Shown: piece by piece, positions 22,801-34,577 of the stretch
Position numbering within the stretch: position 1 is the stretch's first letter
How the letters are laid out: every line of letters starts with the position of its first letter
Origin: Tetrapyrgos nigripes
Lineage: Eukaryota > Basidiomycota > Agaricomycetes > Agaricales > Campanellaceae
Reading direction: 5' to 3'
NCBI GenBank assembly: GCA_013368315.1
Contig: JAACJM010000097.1
Location: 1-64,000, forward strand
DNA: 64,000 nt
Position numbers and translations under genes: made by a program
The notes under the pieces: generated by a model
Seen by the model: only the letters and a program-made list of their open reading frames with translations
Told to the model about the DNA's origin: nothing
The model's database searches: none

Positions 22801-24059
22801 TTCTTCGTCAGCGCATCCACCGCTTGCTGGATTATCCTCAACTTCTTCTTTTCCCTTTCGAAAGTTCCAGTCAGAAATCCGTTGTCCTCTGGGACCGACA
22901 TTTTCTTCAGTAGTTTGAATCTTGTCATATAGTAGCAAGCAAGACGAAGCTCAACTCTCATTGGGAGAGCAGTTTCTACGGAGACGCTGAACGTCTGGTT
23001 CGGCAAACCCATCCCCGAATTCACACGAATAGCACTGTTCTCTCGTACACGCCACTCGAGTTTACCGTTGTTACGGCTAGTCTGAATTGTGAAATGGGTT
23101 TCCGACGCGACAAAATTTTTACCCCTCTCTCTTCCCACTTTCCCGGTCACTTTAGGACTCATTGACGCTTCTACGCCTGCCCCCTGCGAGACCTTATTCG
23201 TGTATGTCACAGACGAAAAAACATCGTTTTCCGTTGTTGCAGGTGGTTTGTACTGCTTGACTGGAACAGGCATTTGCGTAACTAGTAGAACTGTTTGTAA
23301 GTCTTGGCCTCCCTAGTTTCATGAAATGTGGAGCTTACGAGGATTTATCAGACCGATTGTGAAAAACACCCCAGTGAAGCGCTCCTTGTCTCTGCCAACA
23401 AACTCCATCTTCACATCCAAATTGGTGACGTCCTCCTGCCTGGTATGTCTAACGTGAACTGTGCACCTCCCCTTGTAAGGATCGTCTCCGAATTCTACAG
23501 TGAGGTCCTGAAGCTGCACGTCTTCTGAGTCTGATAGGCTCCATGTTTTCGGGGCGGCTTCAGCAGGGTGTGCCTTCTGGTGAAAAAATGCTTTCAAGCG
23601 ATCTTTCATTGAACGGAGAAGCGTTTTTCGGGGCTGTGGGATGACTGGAATGTCGGCCACCTTCTCCACCTTGTTATCCTCCTTTGCCTGTCCTTGTTGT
23701 GGTAGATTGGGAATCGGTCTGGGGTCGGGACTGCTCGTCACGTCGGATGGGACAGATTGTTGTAGCGGTAGACTGGGAGTCGCTCGGACGGGGTTGTCGG
23801 ACGGGACGGATTGTTGTAGTGGTAGATTGGGAGTCGCTCGGGCGGGGGTGCTCGTCGTGTTAGACGGGACGGATTGTTGTAGTGGTAGATTGGGAGTCGG
23901 TCGGATAGAGGTGTTCTTCGTGTCAGACGGGATGGATTGTTGTAGTGGTAGATTGGGAGTCGGTCGAACGGGGCTGTTCGTTGTGACGGTTAGGACTGAT
24001 TCTTCTGGTGACTTGGGAGTCGGTAAGTTGGGAGTCGGTCTGGGGATAGGCTTGCCCAT
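22695..24059 (-). CDS. Proline-rich repeat protein with beta-rich C-terminal domain, unknown function
   Basis: Two exons, 24059 to about 23331 and about 23288 to 22695, joined across a 40-50 nt intron with donor GTAAGC and acceptor AACAG. The first 125 residues hold about six 18-22 residue repeats built on RPTPNLPLQQSVPSD. A basic stretch (RKTLLRSMKDRLKAFFHQK) follows, then a predicted beta-rich region with LQDLTVEFGDDP and CTVHVRHTRQEDVTNLDVK. After the intron come VSQGAGVEASMSPKVTGKVG, HFTIQTSRNNGKLEWRVREN and GLPNQTFSVSVET. The end is a charged helix and a Glu/Gly-rich tail encoded by a polypyrimidine tract, where the frame and stop are uncertain. No known domain was recognised. It is divergent from the caspase-like gene, 332 bp apart, so the two may be co-regulated. 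Confidence 0.7.
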
Positions 24060-24391
24060 TGTATCGAGTCACCTGGAGACTGTGAGGTTAGGAGAGGAGA
24101 TTCGGGTCAGTGGCAGTTTGCTGGGAGTCGCATACTTGTTCAATGATTGGACCAGGCACTAGTAGGTATCTGATAGAAGACGGGTCTTTCAACGTCATGA
24201 TCCTTTCCCATCGTACCTTCCATCTGTCCTCAAGGTTCATGTCATGGGACAACCAGTTCAATCCATCCGTCAACCAAGGCGCTATGTTTGTCAAGTGAGT
24301 AGCAATGTTTGGACAGATAAGCAGCGCCAATCTCTCAGCAAAAAGCCGCCTTCCATTCCTCCCCTAGGCTAGCTTCAGTCACTGCACTACC
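24060..24391. promoter_or_regulatory. Shared promoter region of the proline-rich / caspase-like divergent pair
   Basis: 332 bp separate the two start codons. No clear TATA box is visible. Placement alone suggests a bidirectional promoter. Confidence 0.4.
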
Positions 24392-26556
24392 ATGTCTAGA
24401 CAGCCTACATTTCATGCCATCCTCGTCGCTATCAACGAATACGATGGTACTGGATTTCTGCCCCTGAAGAGCGCCCTCAGTGACTCTGGCAAGATACGGA
24501 GCCTCCTCAAGCGACTTGGGGCAGAGGATGCTAACATAACATGCTTGTTAGATGCGGACGCCACCAAAGACAATATTCTCAAGGCCATTGCCTCGCTCAC
24601 TACCAAGGCCAAGCGAGATGACCCAATCGTTTTCTTCTTCTCTGGATATTCCGCCAGTAATCCCTCAGACTCCGCCGTCAAGAGTGGAGTGATATGCCCC
24701 GTGGATGTCCTCAAGCCGAAAGGGGGAGGAATTCCTGAACATGCACTCTTGCAAGCGTTCGATCAGGTATCAAAACGTTGTGGAAATAATATTGTGAGCC
24801 GTATCTTATGTACTTCTTGATTGTGGGCTGCTAAAAGTTTTCAGACCCTACTTTTGGATTGCACGGCCAAGGTCTTTGCTTTCAACAAACCAGAATCCTG
24901 TGTCATCGTGATGCCAGATGAAGCTTCTGAGATCCCTGGAGAGGGAGGATTGTTTACTAAGGCAATAGTGGATGTGCTGGACCCAGATAAACGACCTTTC
25001 AAGTCCATGACTGTATGGTCTTTTGTAGGGCATCTCAAGGTTGTCATGTACGACAAGTTGCCTACCTTTTCCTTGTTAACATTGCACTGACGAATGTGCA
25101 GGGAAGCTCAGATTCACTGTGTGGGCTCCAATGTAAATCGGGTATTATTCGACATGGGATCCGACGAGAGAGGCCATCATGCCCTCATTTCTGGTCATAC
25201 ATCGAAAGATGGAAGTGTCATTCTCAATGCTGGTGCTGTACATGGGGTTCGCCCTCAAGCCACTTACGGAATTTACGCGAGTAACGTCGGGAACTATATC
25301 GGTGAGCCGCTGGGGCAACTGTACGTGGACAGGCGAGATGATTTCGAGGCAACCCTTCGAAGTTCCGACAACTACAAGAATCTCGACCTACCTCCATTCT
25401 TCTTTGCTGCTGAACAACGAGACTATTGTGATCCGTTGAGAGTTTTTGCTCTTGACCAAGACACGAAGCTTCCCGATGGGATTGGGGGATGGTCGCCTGC
25501 ATCTGGAGTTGAGGAGGCGAATATAGCCGTGCAGAAGGAGAAGAGGGCCAATGTGACTCTCGAGGAGGAGGCAAATTTAGCCGTACAGAAGGAGAAGAGG
25601 GCCAGCGTGACTCCCGAGGAGGAGACGAATCTAGCCGTGCAGAAGGCGAAGGTGGCCAACGTGACTCCCGAGAAGACAAGGTTCAAGTGGAGATGGTGTG
25701 GTGTCACCGGTGCGGAGAAGTGTGGTAGAGAGGCCTTCGATGACCCTCGTACCCAAGACGAGTTGCAGAGAGATATCAGGCGGGCGGCACGTTTCAATTC
25801 GCACCTCACCACAACATCTCCTGATAAGAGCTCGATTTCTTTCCGGGCCGAGTTCATGATGGTTGATACCAGTAAAGACGAAACAAAGGGGGAAATCTTC
25901 TCAAGGATGGTTCCAGTGGCAGAATCAAGCTCGTCGAGCTCCCACTGAAAGCTGGGAAGGAAGTGGAAGCCTACTGTCTAACAGTTTATAATGACAGTGA
26001 TTTCTCTGTTTGGCCCTATGTCTTCATGTATGACCCAGATGGATTCATTATCGGTATTGTACAATCCTAGACTCAATACTTCATTGTCCTAACGCTATTG
26101 ATCTAGATTCTTGGTATATGCCTGCCATCCCGACGCTCGGTTCTTCGAGTCCTCCGCTTGCCAAAAAAGATAGACGCTGCTTTGGGCTGAACGACAATAC
26201 CAGTCTTGTTTTTCAATATCGTCCGGACCGGGACTATGACTTCCTGTACCTCAAGGTCTTCCTAACAAAGGAATGGACTGACCTCTCATCCCTTAAGCAA
26301 TGGCATATATCTTCCACTGAGGATAAGTTGCGAGATTATCGTCGCGAAGGTCTGTGCATTTTTTTTGGTGCAGTTCTTGATTTTCAAAGGAAGTTTCTCA
26401 GGTAACGAACCCTCTTCGGAAGGCCGGTCTACGGATCCGGGAGAGGAAAAGGAGAAGCCGACAGGCCGAAACCCACCGTTGAAGCAGGGGCCTGATAGCA
26501 ATTGGGCATCCATGCGAATTGACATCGTCCAGAAATATCTGCATCCTCCGAACTGA
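24392..26556 (+). CDS. Caspase-like (C14) protein with both catalytic residues replaced
   Basis: The N-terminal p20-like fold is clear: FHAILVAINEYDG, LKSALSDSGKIRSLLKRLGA, then IVFFFSGYSASN where the family has a Gly-His-Gly, and ITLLLDCTAKVF where it has DCCHSG. So the catalytic His is Tyr and the catalytic Cys is Thr. The stretch after the Cys is also much shorter than usual. Exons: 24392-24793, 24845-25047, 25102 to about 25865, about 25914 to 26053, about 26107 to 26350, about 26402 to 26556. The junction near 25865-25914 requires either a 48-nt intron with a weak GTTGAT donor or a one-base frameshift. The C-terminal extension resembles that of other Agaricomycete C14 proteins (HCVGSNVNRVLFDMGSD, HALISGH, VYNDSDFSVWPYVFMYDP). 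It contains three 19-20 residue repeats around LAVQKEKRASVTPEE and ends DIVQKYLHPPN. Probably a pseudoprotease with a scaffold or regulatory role. Confidence 0.8.
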
Positions 26557-27208
26557 CATCATCCAAAAATATGTGTATTGTAGACCTCGAGTCGCGAACG
26601 TTGTTAATCTGAGGTGGGCTGGAAGGCTTCAGAAATGATATCTTTCCAGTACTAGTAGTACGATACGAATTATTCGGTGGACGTGAAATAAACCCTCTTC
26701 TTCCTCTCATAACTTATGTGTCCGATGATGTCTACTACTAGTAGTAGCTCACAGTTCAGTGTCTCGTGAATTATTGTCTTGTTCATTATTTGAGTATAGA
26801 ACGCGTGTCGCGGTGAGTATAAAGGAGCGGAAACAAAGCTGACGTATGTAACCGTGACCGCGCTTCGCAAGAAGCTGCATGTGTGGTCTGATCCTCGTCA
26901 TGGAAGGCGATACGGGCAAGTAGCATTTAAGCCCTCCGAAAATGCGACTTTGGGAGAAGCAAGAATGTCGATCGCGTCTCTCAGAGAATGGAAGGTACAT
27001 ACATCACACGAAGAGTGTCAAGATGTATCGTCAGTCTGGATACTCGAGACTAAATGGAAGGGACAAACTCCTTCCTGTCACTTTGGAAGCAGACGAAAAG
27101 CAAGGCTCTTATAACCTTTGGTCTATACACTTTCCCCGGTATACCAACGGTATACGGCCTTGACTCCCAGTTCGAACACAAATCGTCTCGGTATCAACTC
27201 AATAGTCT
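26557..27208. other. Intergenic, no gene recognised
   Basis: Contains two short palindromic TACTAGTAGTA-type clusters (about 26648 and 26737) and the promoter of the first carboxypeptidase. Short ORFs have no motif. Confidence 0.4.
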
Positions 27209-29394
27209 ATGATAAACATCGTGCCTTATATAATACGCAACGTCTTCCTCTTGACCATGTATGCGAACGGCGCTCTCGTCATGCATACCAGGCTCTTGAC
27301 CCTTTTCAGTACGCTCTTTGGTACAGCATGGGGCTGGAACTCTTCTTCAAACTCAATGCTGCTTCACGACCCGATTCAAAGCTCGTATACCACAACTTCA
27401 AACCACTGGCATTCCAACGTGTTCAAACCCCTGGAAGACTTGAAATTGCTTTCAGATTCTCAGTTTACTAGTCTTTCTCATCCGGCTTTCCCGTCTTACG
27501 GTGTTCGCGTAAAGAAATCGAAATTCTGTGATGGTGGTGTCAAGTGAGTGGGAATACACGTCCTACAAGCTAGTACTTACATTCGCCATTCACATTTGAT
27601 CACGAATACACTTCACAAAGCACATACACTGGGTATATTGATATCGAGGCTCGCCATATCTTCTTTTACTTCTTTGAAAGTAGAAGAGACCCAGAGAAAG
27701 ACGACACGATTTTCTGGACTGCCGGAGGTGTGTTTGAAATTGGTTCTGAATCTTGCTGCGACTTTGACGCTTCGGTCTTCGATTCATGGATTCTTCAGGG
27801 CCAGGAGGCTCGTCTGCCCTAGCAGTCTTTCTCGGATTAGGTATAGTACATTCCAATGATAGATCTTCATTTTTCTAACCACAATCAGGGCCATGCAGGA
27901 TCACCGGTGACACCGAAACAGAGTATCATCACGAATCGTGGAATGAGGTTGCAAATGTCTTTTTCGTGGATCAACCCATCGGCACCGGCTTTTCATACGC
28001 TGACCGTGGAGAAAGTGTCGTCCGTATCTTTCTCCCATTGATTTTACTCCTCGCCGTCAAACTTAGCTCCTCTGTTCTAGAGCACAACCGAAGAAGCTGC
28101 TCAAGACATAGCTGCATTTATTGCCATTTTCTTCGAAAATTTTATCAAGTTTCAAGGAAGGCCTCTGCATTTGGCGGGGGCAAGCTACGCGGTACGTAAA
28201 ATGAGCTCACTATCTCTTGACGAAAGAAGTTGCTAGAAATTGGTCTAGGGGCGCTACCTTCCTCTCTTCGCTTCTGCCGTTTACGACAAAAACGCCTACC
28301 TCAAAAACGTCGGGATCACTCCGATTAATCTCAAATCAATCATGATTAACAATGGATTCACCGACTACTTTACGATGATCACCAGCTATTATGATATGAC
28401 GTGCACCTCTGCGGGAGTGCCACTCTTGGATAGCTCGTAGGACTTATTCCTTTATACAATGGAAACTTTCACTGATAACAACGATACCAGGACCTGCGTA
28501 CGAATGAAGCAGGTCATTCCAAGATGCCAATCTTCCTTGACGCGATTTTGTCGTGATCGTTTTGATATGATAGATTGCTCTGCTGCCAGCGCCTTCTGTG
28601 GTTCAGAGTTACAAGAGCCTTTCATACTTACCGGTACGTGAACGTGCGGGCTTCAGTGATCTTACATTAGGTGATTTTCATCTAGGCTGGAATCAATACG
28701 ATATCACCAAGAAGTGCGATGGAGAACTGGCAGAAAATCTCTGTAATCCAATCACGAAGTCTTTTTTCTTTTCCCTCTGATGGCGAGATATGTACTAACC
28801 AACCATATCCGTAAAGGAATCTCACAACCTACTTGAATCTTCCCTCGACGCTCTCCATCCTGGGCATCGATCCTGACACGCCTGTCTACGGAAACTTTAA
28901 ACTCCTTTCCTTCAGTGTTAATAAAGCATTTGAGCAGGTTCTTGACTATGTTCATCCAACTCAGATCTATGTTGAGCAACTACTGACTCGCGGTATCAAA
29001 GTACTCATCATGGTCGGCTCAAATGATTGGGCTTGTAACTGGATAGGGAATTTCCGATGGGTCAGCGCGTTGGAATGGTATTCATCTGACGGATCTGGTC
29101 ATCAGAAGGGCGTAGGCGAATTGAGAGAATGGGGTGGGTCCCTGGCGAAAGACGGATATGATTCTGATGGAGATCAATGGAGAAAAATGGGAATGACTGC
29201 GACGGAGGGAAATTTGACATTTGTTACGGTGGATGGAGCGGGGCATATGGTAGGTCGTTTACTTTGAATCCTATTTCAAGGTGTAATACTCACCAATGTT
29301 ATTACGGACTCGGAACCTCGCACAGGTGCCTGCGGACAAACCAAAGGAATCCCTCTTGTTGGTAAAGCGGTGGCTAGAGGAAAAGGAAATATAA
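27209..29394 (+). CDS. Serine carboxypeptidase, family S10 (first of tandem pair)
   Basis: Secreted or vacuolar serine carboxypeptidase removing C-terminal residues from peptides. Multi-exon, with introns after GGV(N), WTAGG, FLGLG, GESV, GASYA, LLDS, ILTG, NPITK and DGAGHM, all GT-AG and in phase. Motifs: FFYFFESRRDPE, GGPGGSSALAVF (oxyanion region; the usual Cys or Ser after GGPG is Gly), WNEVANVFFVDQPIGTGFSY, the nucleophile in GASYAGRYLP (usual GESYAG with Glu changed to Ala), Asp in SNDWACNW and His in DGAGHM. The catalytic Ser-Asp-His triad is therefore present. Start 27209 is the longest; ATG 27281 (MHTRLLTLFSTLFGTAWG) gives a cleaner signal peptide and may be the real start. Stop at 29392-29394. 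A close paralogue follows on the same strand. Confidence 0.87.
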
Positions 29395-30076
29395 GAGATG
29401 AATATACGATTGGTTTATCGGTTTAATACTCCGTAGGACACTGTTCTCTAGCTCAGCTGCATTCTATTCAGTCCCTTGACTCAGAGTGGACCGACATCCC
29501 TCTCTTCTCATCATTTCCGGAATCATCCAATCCAATCCCTTCCTGTCATCCTTCCACCACAAAAGTTGGCATATGTCGAAATAACGACGTCTACGCTGTC
29601 TTCAACGATGAGCAGAGAGGTATCTCTTCTTTCCGCGAGTTACTGCGTGACCGTCACGGAGTTCTCACGAATACCGGCCAATTTGCAATTGGCATTCCCT
29701 CTTCCGCACGCCAATCGAGCCAATTTTGCTCGGCGTCGGATTGGGATATACTTTACTACAGAACAATCAGCGCAACTATCTGCTGTCGTAGTTCCCTTAT
29801 CTCTCGCATTTAGTTTACTTAGCATACCCCTCCTTGTATCTTGGCGGTCACCATAACCAGATGGATCTACAGCAGTTTAAACGTACTGCGAGCTCGTCCT
29901 CCCTGGAAGTGGTCGATCTCGAGACGATGATGTACTATTACAGATTATTACCTTACTACATAGATACATGGGGATGCCTCCCGGACCCCGGCGCATCAGG
30001 TTCAGGTCCTAGCCCGGGTAATACACTCCCGCGCCGTTTCATGACTAAGTAATTCTGCACTTCCTTCTGGACAACG
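29395..30076. other. Intergenic between the tandem carboxypeptidases
   Basis: An ORF at 29476-29856 ends with a hydrophobic segment (LSAVVVPLSLAFSLLSIPLLV), but no family or splice continuation is seen, so it is not called a gene. Confidence 0.4.
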
Positions 30077-32099
30077 ATGATGGGGCGGAATTGGAATCTG
30101 ACTGGGTACACTGTCCTTTGGGTCCTTTCTGCTGCTGTAGTCTGTATTTGGGGAGGCCAAATGCCGCTTCATGGCCCAAGCTCTCTTCGGACTCCACCCT
30201 ACAGCGGCAATAACATCTGTGATGAAGCCAATCTCTTCACACCTCATGAAGAGTTGCAACTGCTTTCAAGCACTCAATTCACCTCTTTGACACACCCAGG
30301 ATTTCCGAAATATGGTGTTCGAGTAAAAAAGTCCAAGTTTTGTGATGGAGGCGTCGAGTCAGTGTGGATACCGATTTAAAAGAACCATGCGTTGACACGC
30401 ATCTTTCTAGCTCTTACACAGGATACATCGATGTTGGGGCTCGGCATCTCTTTTTCTATTTCTTTGAGAGCAGAAGAGATCCGGACAATGATGATACAAT
30501 CTTTTGGACCACTGGAGGTAAGCAAAGACCTTGCGTTACATTTCATTTAGTCTTTATTTCACGTACAGGGCCGGGAGGATCCTCTGCTATGGGACTTTTC
30601 CAGGAGCTTGGACCATGCAGAGTCATTGGCGATAACGAGACCCAGTATCATCCCGAATCATGGAACGAAATTGCAAACGTTTTTTTTCGTTGACCAACCC
30701 ATAGGAGTCGGCTTTTCATACGCTGATTATGGGGAAAGCGTTGTCAGTAGCTTTTTTGATTCCTTGTAGCTGTTGCGGAGTCAATCATTGCGTCTCTAGA
30801 GCACGACAGAAGAAGCTGCTCAAGATATAGCTGCATTTATTGCCATTTTCTTCGAACACTTCACTAAATTCCGCGGTCGAGCTTTACATATGGCAGGAGA
30901 AAGCTATGGGGTACGTTCAATGCTCTGTATAATCAGAATCATTCTAATGATTCAAAAGGGCCGCTACATTCCTCTCTTTGCATCTGCCGTTTACGATCAA
31001 AATGCCCATCTCAAGGACATGGGTTTGACTCCCATAAATCTGAAGTCAGCTATGATCGGCAATGGTCTTACTGATTTCTTCACCATGACTACGAGCTACT
31101 ACGATATGGCGTGTACAGTTGCAGGTCAACCGGTATTGGATATTTCGTAAGTTATCTTGTATTCCGCTTTTCTTGAATCACTTCAGATCAACCACCATTC
31201 CTCCAGTACATGCGTCCGAATGAAGGAAGTCGTTCCAAGATGCCAATCCTCCCTCAAACGCTCTTGCGTTGATCAGTTCGACAAGATCAATTGTTATGCT
31301 GCGAATACTTTCTGCAATGCAGAGCTTTTTGAGCCCTTCTTGCGTAGCGGTAAGCGAATCTTTTGAATCTTTCCTTTCAACTGGCGCAACAAAGTCCTAA
31401 TCCAATTCACAGGCCGAAATCTGTATGACATTACCAAGATGTGCGATGGAGAACTCACAGACACTTTATGCTACCCAATTACGAAGTGCGTTTCCTACCT
31501 TCAATTGATCTTTTTAAAGCTTTTCTGACTTGCTTCCTTCCCTCGCACAGAAACATCACCAACTACCTCAATATCCCTTCTGTTCAAACCTCCCTAGGCA
31601 TCGATCCTTCCTCACCTGCATATGGCAACTACACCGTTGTCTCTATGGAGGTCGGGATGGCCTTCGATCGAGCACTTGATCACGCCCATCCCACTCAACA
31701 TTACGTGGAACAACTACTCCACCGCGGTATCAAGGTGCTCATTTACGTCGGTACGAATGATTTTGTGTGCAATTGGATAGGGAACCTCGCCTGGGTTAGT
31801 GCAATGGAATGGTACTCACCTGATCACTCTGGGCGTCGTGAGAAGGTGGGTCCACTGAAACCATGGGGCGGAGCATCTGTCAGTACCATGGAAAGGTGGG
31901 GAATGATTGCGCAAGGCGGTGGTCTGACCTTTGCTACGATCGATGGAGCTGGACATATGGTTAGTCATGCTCTTCAACTCTAGAATCATGTCTAATACTC
32001 ACGAAATGTGCTGCGTATTTCACGCAGGTTCCATATGACAAGCCCAAAGAGTCACTGGAGTTGGTAAAGCGGTGGTTAGAAGCTACTACAGAGCTGTAG
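30077..32099 (+). pseudogene. Serine carboxypeptidase S10, second tandem copy, one-base frameshift
   Basis: The paralogue of the upstream gene has the same exon layout. ATG 30077 gives a signal-anchor-like start (TVLWVLSAAVVCIWG). Motifs: FFYFFESRRDPD, GGPGGSSAMGLF, HMAGESYGGRYIP (nucleophile context intact), GTNDFVCNW and DGAGHM; stop at 32097-32099. In the exon encoding WNEIANVFF the run after ACG is eight T (30680-30687) where the frame needs seven; this shifts the frame and stops at once, while the next codons in the corrected frame give VDQPIGVGFSYAD. Everything else is intact, so this is either a very young pseudogene or a homopolymer sequencing error. Compared with copy one, it keeps Glu in GESYG. 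Confidence 0.82.
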
Positions 32100-32726
32100 A
32101 ATGCGACAAAAAGCCTCCCGAGTCACCTAGTCTCGTGTATTTTAGTGTGTCTTCAGAAGTTATTCTCGTTATCGTTGCTCCAAGAAGAAGTTCAGTTGTT
32201 CTTCACAACTTCCCAGAGATCTAATGGTCAGTTGACTTGAAGAGCCATTTCTTCCCGATTTCCTTGTCAATGAGTTCCCAAGGGTATTCAAACGAGTTGC
32301 TCAGTAATATTTTTAACGACTCAGCCTCAGGGGCAGGGTAAGTCGTACCATCTACTATTCTTCCCAGAGCCGACAGCCATCATCAGCAGTGGCACTAGTC
32401 TGTGAGCGCACTGACATGTCTGGAAAACAGCGTGCCACGAATATCTTGTTTTCTCTGCGGGTGCTTTCCAGGACCGATGGACTTGAGCTCATTTGTGTAG
32501 TACTATGTATAGTTGTTCCGCTATCCTTACTTAGTAGGACCATCTGGCACTCTGAGGATTAATCCAAAAGTAGGCATAGTAGATTCAGTGTTGTAAGTAC
32601 TAAGCAATACGTAAGTAAAATTGTCATGGCATAGTCTACAAGAAAGACATCTCAACAATCATTTTTGATCTGTTAAAAGCAGAGAACCCTGTCTAAAGTT
32701 CAGACCCAAAAGTCCTCTTGACGATG
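32100..32726. other. Intergenic, convergent gene ends
   Basis: Between the end of the second carboxypeptidase and the end of the cupredoxin gene. Expected to hold both 3' ends; no ORF with a motif. Confidence 0.5.
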
Positions 32727-33662
32727 TCACAGAGCGAAAGCGAATACGGTTGCGAACACTGCGGCAAGGAAAGATGAAGGAGCAAGAGCAGAAGCTCCAC
32801 TGCCGCTGCTGCCTCCAGTGCTAGAGGGAGTGGGGGATCCAACAGCAGTCGCATGGACACCACTGATGACAGGACCATTGTCTTGTTCCTGATTGACAGA
32901 AGAAGGGAAATCATTAATTCGATTACGTGAAGACAGAGAATCATCAATACGCACAAGAGTCTCGCCACCTCCAATAGCCTTAGCAGCACTCATGAATGCA
33001 TCAAAGGTGTTCGTCCCATTTGTGGGCGCATTGATGCTGCCTACCATTCCCATACCACAGTGACCTACTTGTTTGCAATGGAACCATATGGCTAGCAGAT
33101 TACATTTGGATTCAGCCCACCTAGAGGTTGATAGAGAGAAACATACGTTGGGTATCGGTAATATTGATCGTGAAAGTTGTGATAGCTTGCAAACCCGAGT
33201 CGAATCCAGCAGCGGTCTTAGCTGTGTCGTTTGCCTGCAGGTAAGTGCAAGGGTTGGCGAAGGACGATTGAGTCACGGAGTGGGGACCGAGAGCCGCGCC
33301 ATTGCTGCGATTCGAGATAGTAAGATAAGAGAACGAGGTCAAAGGAATGTAAAACATACCTTGTCGTAGGGAACCAGAAGGTGACCAGAGTACCAACGGG
33401 AGCGCTGATGTTTGCTGGATTGAAAACGTACCCACCCTGGAAGGCGACGTCAACCTGTAAAGGTGGGTCGAGTTTAGTTTCCAACAGCATGTATCAGAAC
33501 AAAGTGGCGACGTACGTTCACGTGCCCATCGGTATTAGCGGGAGCAGAAGGTGCTGAAGCAGGAGCAGATGAAGTCGGTGGAGGGCTGCCTCCGCCACCA
33601 CCATACTGCGCGTACACGAGAGCAGGAAGAGCACCAAGAGAGACGAGTGTTGAGAACATCAT
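32727..33662 (-). CDS. GPI-anchored cupredoxin-fold extracellular protein
   Basis: Small secreted blue-copper-like (phytocyanin-type) protein of the fungal cell surface. A signal peptide MMFSTLVSLGALPALVYA is followed by a Gly/Ser/Pro/Ala-rich linker (GGGGGSPPPTSSAP). The cupredoxin domain reads VAFQGGYVFNPANI, PVGTLVTFWFPT, GPHSVTQSSFANPC, then IWFHCKQVGHCGMGM, giving the His, Cys, His, Met copper ligands. A Ser/Gly-rich stalk and a hydrophobic C-terminus (SSFLAAVFATVFAFAL) indicate a GPI anchor. Four exons separated by three short introns (about 33516-33458, 33359-33306 and 33148-33094) join in phase; the third intron precedes the copper-site exon. Probable role in cell-wall or redox biology, from family knowledge. 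Confidence 0.88.
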
Positions 33663-33767
33663 AATGAGTGCTGTCGACTAGGATTGACTGGCTTCAAGCA
33701 AGCTGGACGACGGAGACACAAGGCACAAGTGGTGGTGTGAAAAGTGAGCGAACATTTTTGGAGGCGG

Positions 33768-33776
33768 GTTTATATG
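33768..33776 (-). promoter_or_regulatory. TATA-like box of the cupredoxin gene
   Basis: CATATAAA on the minus strand about 106 bp before the ATG at 33662. Confidence 0.5.
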
Positions 33777-34577
33777 GGCCGGGAAGCTTTACGAGAGTTG
33801 AATGAAAATCAGAATTTGATACAACCCGAAGAATGAAGTTAGTTGTGAAACGGATGCCGCTTTGACATTCCTGCCATGAAAGGGTATTGTAGGAACACAC
33901 TCGTCTTACAGAGACGAATTCCGAACCCAGGACAATGGTAACTTACATGGAACACTCATAACGGTGCTGTTTTTCTCAGGCCATCGAAGATCTGCCAAAG
34001 AATAGAAAATGATCGAGGAAGACATCACGTCAACTTGAGCCATTTTTTGCGCTACCTTTGAAGGTCTCTTTCATGCCATAGGGCTGCCTCGAGTACTTCA
34101 GTAAGAGAAACGTAGAACAGTAGAAGAGACACGGAATGCGACGAAGCTGTAGAAAGGGCGGAAACAGCGAGGTATTGAGATCTCAATGGGCTAAAAATTG
34201 TACAGAGTATTCGCACAGAGTCGTTCCAACTTAGTTCACACCGATGTGAGTAATCCACCGAGTCAGCCGAGCATGCAATGATCCCGGTTGAAAGGCGCTG
34301 ACAACAGCCCGGCAGGAAGGCAGACGACCCATCAATGTCCGATCATACTTGTGGATACGGTATGTGCAGCCAAAAGACAAATATAGAGACATGAAAGACT
34401 GCGCCTCAATGCGACCTATGGTCATGTACTTGCAGGGGAAAAAACGCAGATAAGGTGGTCGTCTAAATTTGCAGAGAAGGCTATGTGTAGAGTATGTACC
34501 TTTGTGCCTCTCCAAATATGCTTGCTAACATTCCGCAGTTACGGTATGACAGCCTCGATGGACATTTTAGTGCGGAG
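33777..34577. other. Intergenic, no gene recognised
   Basis: Only short unsupported ORFs (33900-33694, 34258-34052, 34515-34231). It separates the cupredoxin promoter from the amidase 3' end. Confidence 0.4.

Noticed and set aside
25860..25920. Definite frameshift in the caspase-like gene
   Set aside because: A 48-nt intron (GTTGAT...TCAAG) keeps the frame, so a lesion cannot be claimed without transcript data.
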